Origin: an uncultured Microcaldota archaeon | GTDB taxonomy: Archaea; Micrarchaeota; Micrarchaeia; Anstonellales; Anstonellaceae | Direction of reading: 5' to 3' | Assembly (NCBI GenBank): GCA_903923795.1 | Contig: CAIXYX010000029.1 | Coordinates: 1-25,270 of the forward strand | DNA: 25,270 bases | Part shown: positions 23,301 to 25,270 of the stretch, piece after piece | How positions within the stretch are numbered: position 1 is the first letter of the stretch | Layout of the letters: each line of letters starts with the position of its first letter | Position numbers and translations under genes: made by a program | Notes under the pieces: model-generated | What the model saw: the letters and a program-made list of their open reading frames with translations, nothing else | What the model was told of the DNA's origin: nothing | Databases searched by the model: none

Positions 23301-24893
23301 GCGAGGAGCGCCAGCCAAAACGTGACCAATGTCACGGCTGAAGGCACCGCGCCCACAGTAACAATATACTTCCCCAACCAGACGCAGCTGTTCACTGCGG
23401 CAAATGCCACCTACAACAGCAGCAATGTCCTGCTCAACTTCACCGCGAAGGACACATTCTCGGTGAAGAACTGCAGCTACTCGCTCGACGGCGGCGCCTG
23501 GACAACAGTGACCAACTGCAGCCTCTGGACAATAGTCGCCGGGGGGCCGGTGAACAACACCACAATAATGAATGCGAGCTTGAGCAGCACCCTGACAAAT
23601 GTCAACGGCACGCACATCATACAGCTAAGAGTCTATGACAACTCAAGCAATGTCGCATACGCCTCCACCAGTTTCACGGTGGACACCGCCTCCACGCCCA
23701 CCCATGTCGTGGCCTCGAGCGGGACAGTCACCATCGCGAACGGCACAACGAATGAAATCCTGACGCCTGACCTCTCTAACGTGAATGTCACCATAGCCTC
23801 GTCGGTGGCGGGCAACGGCACCACGAGCGTCAATCTCACCCTGCCCACCCTGACCTCGACGGCGAGCAATGTCAGCGCCACCATAAACGGCACGCTCAAC
23901 ATCAGCGTGACGACGACAGGCAATGACTACCAGCTGGCTTTGAGCACCGCCAACACCACCATCACAGGCCCGAGCAACTGGACCGGCGTGCTTGAGATGC
24001 CGACAGTCAAGACCTTGAGCAGTGTGTCCGCACCCGCATACCCAGGCTATGTCTCCAATGTGACATCAGTGGTTGAGGTCGGATTCGGCGACACAAGGCT
24101 CAACTTGAGCTCGCCTGCCAGACTGCTCCTCGTGGGCATGGGAACCGCACAGCATGTCGGATATGCATACACAGGCCAGACATTCACGCCCATAACGGCA
24201 GGCTGCACGGCAGACACTGCCGCCGGTTTGGGCTCCAACTCTGAATGTATAATAGTGGTCGGCGCAGACATGGCAGTCTGGACCACCCACTTCACGACAT
24301 TCGGCACCTACACAGTGACACGCAGTGACGGCGGCTCGGGAAGCGGAGGTTCTGGAGGTTCGGGCGGCTCGTCCGGGGGAAGCATATCCTCGGGCTGCAC
24401 ACCCTCATGGAGCTGTGGAGCATGGAACACGTGCGCAAGTGACGGAACACAGGCGCGCACATGCTCTGACGCCAACTCCTGTGGAGTGACCACAGGCAAG
24501 CCGTCTGAGAGCCAGACCTGCACATATGTGGCTCCGAGCACGCCAACCGTCAACAACACGACGCAGCCCCCAGCCACATGCACACCAAACTGGAACTGTG
24601 GCAGCTGGAACGCCTGCACGATTGACAACAAGCAGACGCGCACCTGCACAGACAGCAACTCTTGTGGAGTGGCGACAGGCAAGCCTTCCGAGAAGCAGGC
24701 CTGCACATATTCTGCACCCTCGCCGAACATCCTGCCAAGCAATCCGGCAGCTCCGGCAGCACCCTCTACAACCACCCCCGCAAGCGGAGGTTTGGGCGCC
24801 CTATTGCCCACAATAGCCATCATCGGAGTGATTGTGGTGGTTGGCGCAGGCGCCTTCTTCCTGCTCAAGCCGAAAGGCAAGAAGGGGATGTAG
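20370..24893 (+). CDS. Giant N-glycosylated surface protein with Ig-like and TSP1-like repeats
   Basis: This 1507-residue secreted protein begins with a signal peptide (basic SKSRG, then GIFVAIFAMMLFALAGMSSAA). The body is extremely rich in Asn, Thr, Ser and Ala. I count 28 N-X-S/T sequons in roughly the first 350 residues, and the density stays high to about residue 1250. Ig-like beta-sandwich units are suggested by recurring strand patterns (VDRTPPVFV, VVPPVVTLLNPADN, YVDSSGPHLTLSLPLNN). A Gly/Ser linker (about 1320-1340) leads to two 44-residue six-Cys repeats (about 1343-1386 and 1404-1447) of thrombospondin type 1 style. A Pro/Thr linker, a membrane helix (about 1475-1497) and a KPKGKKG tail follow. 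It is probably an envelope or adhesion glycoprotein, perhaps S-layer-like. Confidence 0.85.
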   Translation: MVLMMRSKSRGMNGIFVAIFAMMLFALAGMSSAAPLGGATISSITNATSGQGGHWFTFTASATPDGTNKIAALQINASSGSCSILTVGTNTTAAFSATCNCSALTPSNNTFNATFTDSVAASVASTNSVVGYPDPNNATLNRPTISGTAVPGQTLTCVNATTFTDVDGDVANNATKVFQWYNGTSAIAGANTFQWTITAPYIGALINCEENVTATNWTTSSATNKSLNTTIVSGANYLQLISVTNNWTGVTYPIYVNGSGKTVQFNVTVNNTDGVNNVTRVTFITNGTLCTEGNTRNMTNTNASVAGNAASNWTINCTINATATENAYIVNITMYSSNSETNNTNITAATSHITVDRTPPVFVLYNSLGVAEPDLFYSNNSSNQNITVQFNVTDTGMGVPTNTWVNGAGNITITYTGINGTTCTINNSESHNITYDGSSKWIIAQPCNVSEIFSNHTITNPEAMVITITVMDLAHNINTTTITPLIHNLGVPAPNASVVGTCLSAGSRTTNLSNVLNFSAINFVMEIKLNGSAACIYNLTGVNHSAPWNNSSVTVALFNYSSVDMSTAAKAIAVASAMGNTIRVQIAPPNSFQASSIYLNSSALTELNNTLVNVSLFYLPFSGVPAITWSGGTGNNSANLTIDSTWFDSGNNTSFTNLTLHLGGFSNYSLSDTAVPTFAVGSPAAGIFTVNSTSINLTVNGTGTEVQNITMNLTNRTGTVFGSYYYIRYPNGSITNTTLCANTTAAGSNYEAISCNFTFTAPATGNYTLAYTAYDYGNNTASGTRVFALGDVVPPVVTLLNPADNNATNSGAIGNNFNFSMTDANFTGYTGYTQNNCTLYINGVAKGFNTSLSSNEGNSTFFNASSLADGVYSWLVSCTDQSGNVGNSSNRTLYVDSSGPHLTLSLPLNNTSYGRAINVTYNITSTAFKNVTIRIAYNVNGSYVVNTTVTNASAYSANITVPADGYYDVNVTVYDNYARSASQNVTNVTAEGTAPTVTIYFPNQTQLFTAANATYNSSNVLLNFTAKDTFSVKNCSYSLDGGAWTTVTNCSLWTIVAGGPVNNTTIMNASLSSTLTNVNGTHIIQLRVYDNSSNVAYASTSFTVDTASTPTHVVASSGTVTIANGTTNEILTPDLSNVNVTIASSVAGNGTTSVNLTLPTLTSTASNVSATINGTLNISVTTTGNDYQLALSTANTTITGPSNWTGVLEMPTVKTLSSVSAPAYPGYVSNVTSVVEVGFGDTRLNLSSPARLLLVGMGTAQHVGYAYTGQTFTPITAGCTADTAAGLGSNSECIIVVGADMAVWTTHFTTFGTYTVTRSDGGSGSGGSGGSGGSSGGSISSGCTPSWSCGAWNTCASDGTQARTCSDANSCGVTTGKPSESQTCTYVAPSTPTVNNTTQPPATCTPNWNCGSWNACTIDNKQTRTCTDSNSCGVATGKPSEKQACTYSAPSPNILPSNPAAPAAPSTTTPASGGLGALLPTIAIIGVIVVVGAGAFFLLKPKGKKGM
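24396..24710 (+). repeat. Two 132-base TSP1-like coding repeats
   Basis: Units 24396-24527 and 24579-24710 have equal length. Each encodes six Cys in the pattern C-x5-CG-x-W-x2-C, then RTC, SCG and a final C, with closely similar sequences. A Pro/Thr-rich spacer separates them. Confidence 0.85.
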
Positions 24894-24899
24894 GGTAGA

Positions 24900-24958
24900 A
24901 TAAGTTTTCTTTTTATTTTTTAATTTAATTTTCTGTTTTTAATTTTGTTTTTTACTGC
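24900..24958. terminator. T-rich tract between convergent genes
   Basis: Runs of four to six T recur on the plus strand just after the glycoprotein stop, the typical archaeal termination signal. The opposite strand is A-rich, so a good T-tract for the minus-strand gene is not evident. Confidence 0.55.
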
Positions 24959-25270
24959 TTAATCTGATTTTTTTACCTGTAAATCAAGCACCACTTGCAC
25001 CAAGCTTGGCGAATAGGTGTGCACCACCGCGCCCGTGCATAAAATGAGCGTATAGTCCTCTTTTTCGGCAATCTTTTGGCATTGTGCCAAAACCTCCTCC
25101 ACCGCACCCTCCGCCTTGGCAAATGCGTACAGATGGATTATGGCGCCATCTTTCGCGGCCCTAAGAGCAGATGGCAAAAATTCGAGCGACGCGCTCGGGT
25201 GCGGCATGATTATTCTGTCCGCCCAATGGCTGAAGCGCGGTTCGGCCAGCACGCGGGCAACATCGCCCAA
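24959..25270 (-). CDS. Trm5/Taw2-like tRNA methyltransferase, C-terminal part (runs off the window)
   Basis: Only the last 103 or so residues are visible. The frame is still open at the right edge and the apparent first codon is TTG, so the start lies outside. DRIIMPHPSASLEFLPSALRAAKDGAIIHLY fits the catalytic-domain C-terminal half of the Met-10+/Trm5 class I SAM methyltransferases, which usually read DR-hydrophobic-M-x2-P, EFL and GG-x-IH-x-Y. The closing VHTYSPSLVQVVLDLQV matches the family's last strand. Trm5 makes N1-methylguanosine at position 37 of tRNA; Taw2 transfers an aminocarboxypropyl group in wyosine synthesis. The NLP-type motif is replaced by MPHP, so the choice between subgroups is open. 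Confidence 0.75.
   Translation of the reverse strand: MGDVARVLAEPRFSHWADRIIMPHPSASLEFLPSALRAAKDGAIIHLYAFAKAEGAVEEVLAQCQKIAEKEDYTLILCTGAVVHTYSPSLVQVVLDLQVKKSD

Overview
The window is archaeal. The signs are tubulin-like FtsZ, an archaeal SecE followed by Spt5, archaeal-type ribosomal protein L11, a geranylgeranyl reductase-type flavoprotein used for isoprenoid lipids, prepilins with class III signal peptides, a FlaI/TadA-like ATPase with paired TadC-like membrane proteins, and TATA-box promoters instead of -10/-35 elements. A heavily N-glycosylated surface protein with six-cysteine thrombospondin-like repeats suggests a DPANN-type archaeon such as Diapherotrites or Micrarchaeota. That placement is inference and no taxon is proven here.

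Layout. (1) 1-3400: an unrecognised 230-residue protein faces a soluble multi-PAS histidine kinase on the minus strand. The kinase reading frame is broken near 3098-3102. (2) 3400-5550: housekeeping block on the plus strand with ftsZ, a 54-residue secE and spt5, ending in T-rich terminators. (3) 5550-8000, minus strand: ribosomal protein L11, then a membrane-anchored beta-propeller protein. (4) 8000-11050: geranylgeranyl reductase and a small AbrB-like protein (plus), a TPR protein (minus), and two unrecognised small plus-strand genes, one a membrane protein. (5) 11050-17540, all minus strand: a type IV pilus locus. Four different prepilin-like proteins come first, then the secretion ATPase, then two TadC-like platform proteins. 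(6) 17540-20240: an AAA/DUF4143 ATPase behind a three-fold repeat array (plus), and a CAX-type calcium/proton antiporter (minus). (7) 20340-24900: a 1507-residue secreted, sequon-rich glycoprotein with a C-terminal membrane anchor. (8) The right edge holds the 3' end of a Trm5/Taw2-like tRNA methyltransferase.

How it fits together. The pilus locus supplies an export motor, platform proteins and four candidate filament subunits. The prepilins and the large surface protein share N-X-S/T sequons, so both are probably glycosylated cell-envelope components. The prepilin peptidase and the glycosylation enzymes are not in the window.

Promoters. At least eight genes have a TATA-like box centred 26.5-27.5 bases upstream of the start codon, which implies leaderless transcripts. 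Two divergent gene pairs appear to share one palindromic TATA box each. Short tandem duplications recur at gene ends and starts (800-851, 12117-12173, 16460-16503, 17068-17143). No tRNA, rRNA, CRISPR array or insertion sequence was seen, and no gene-free stretch exceeds 300 bases.
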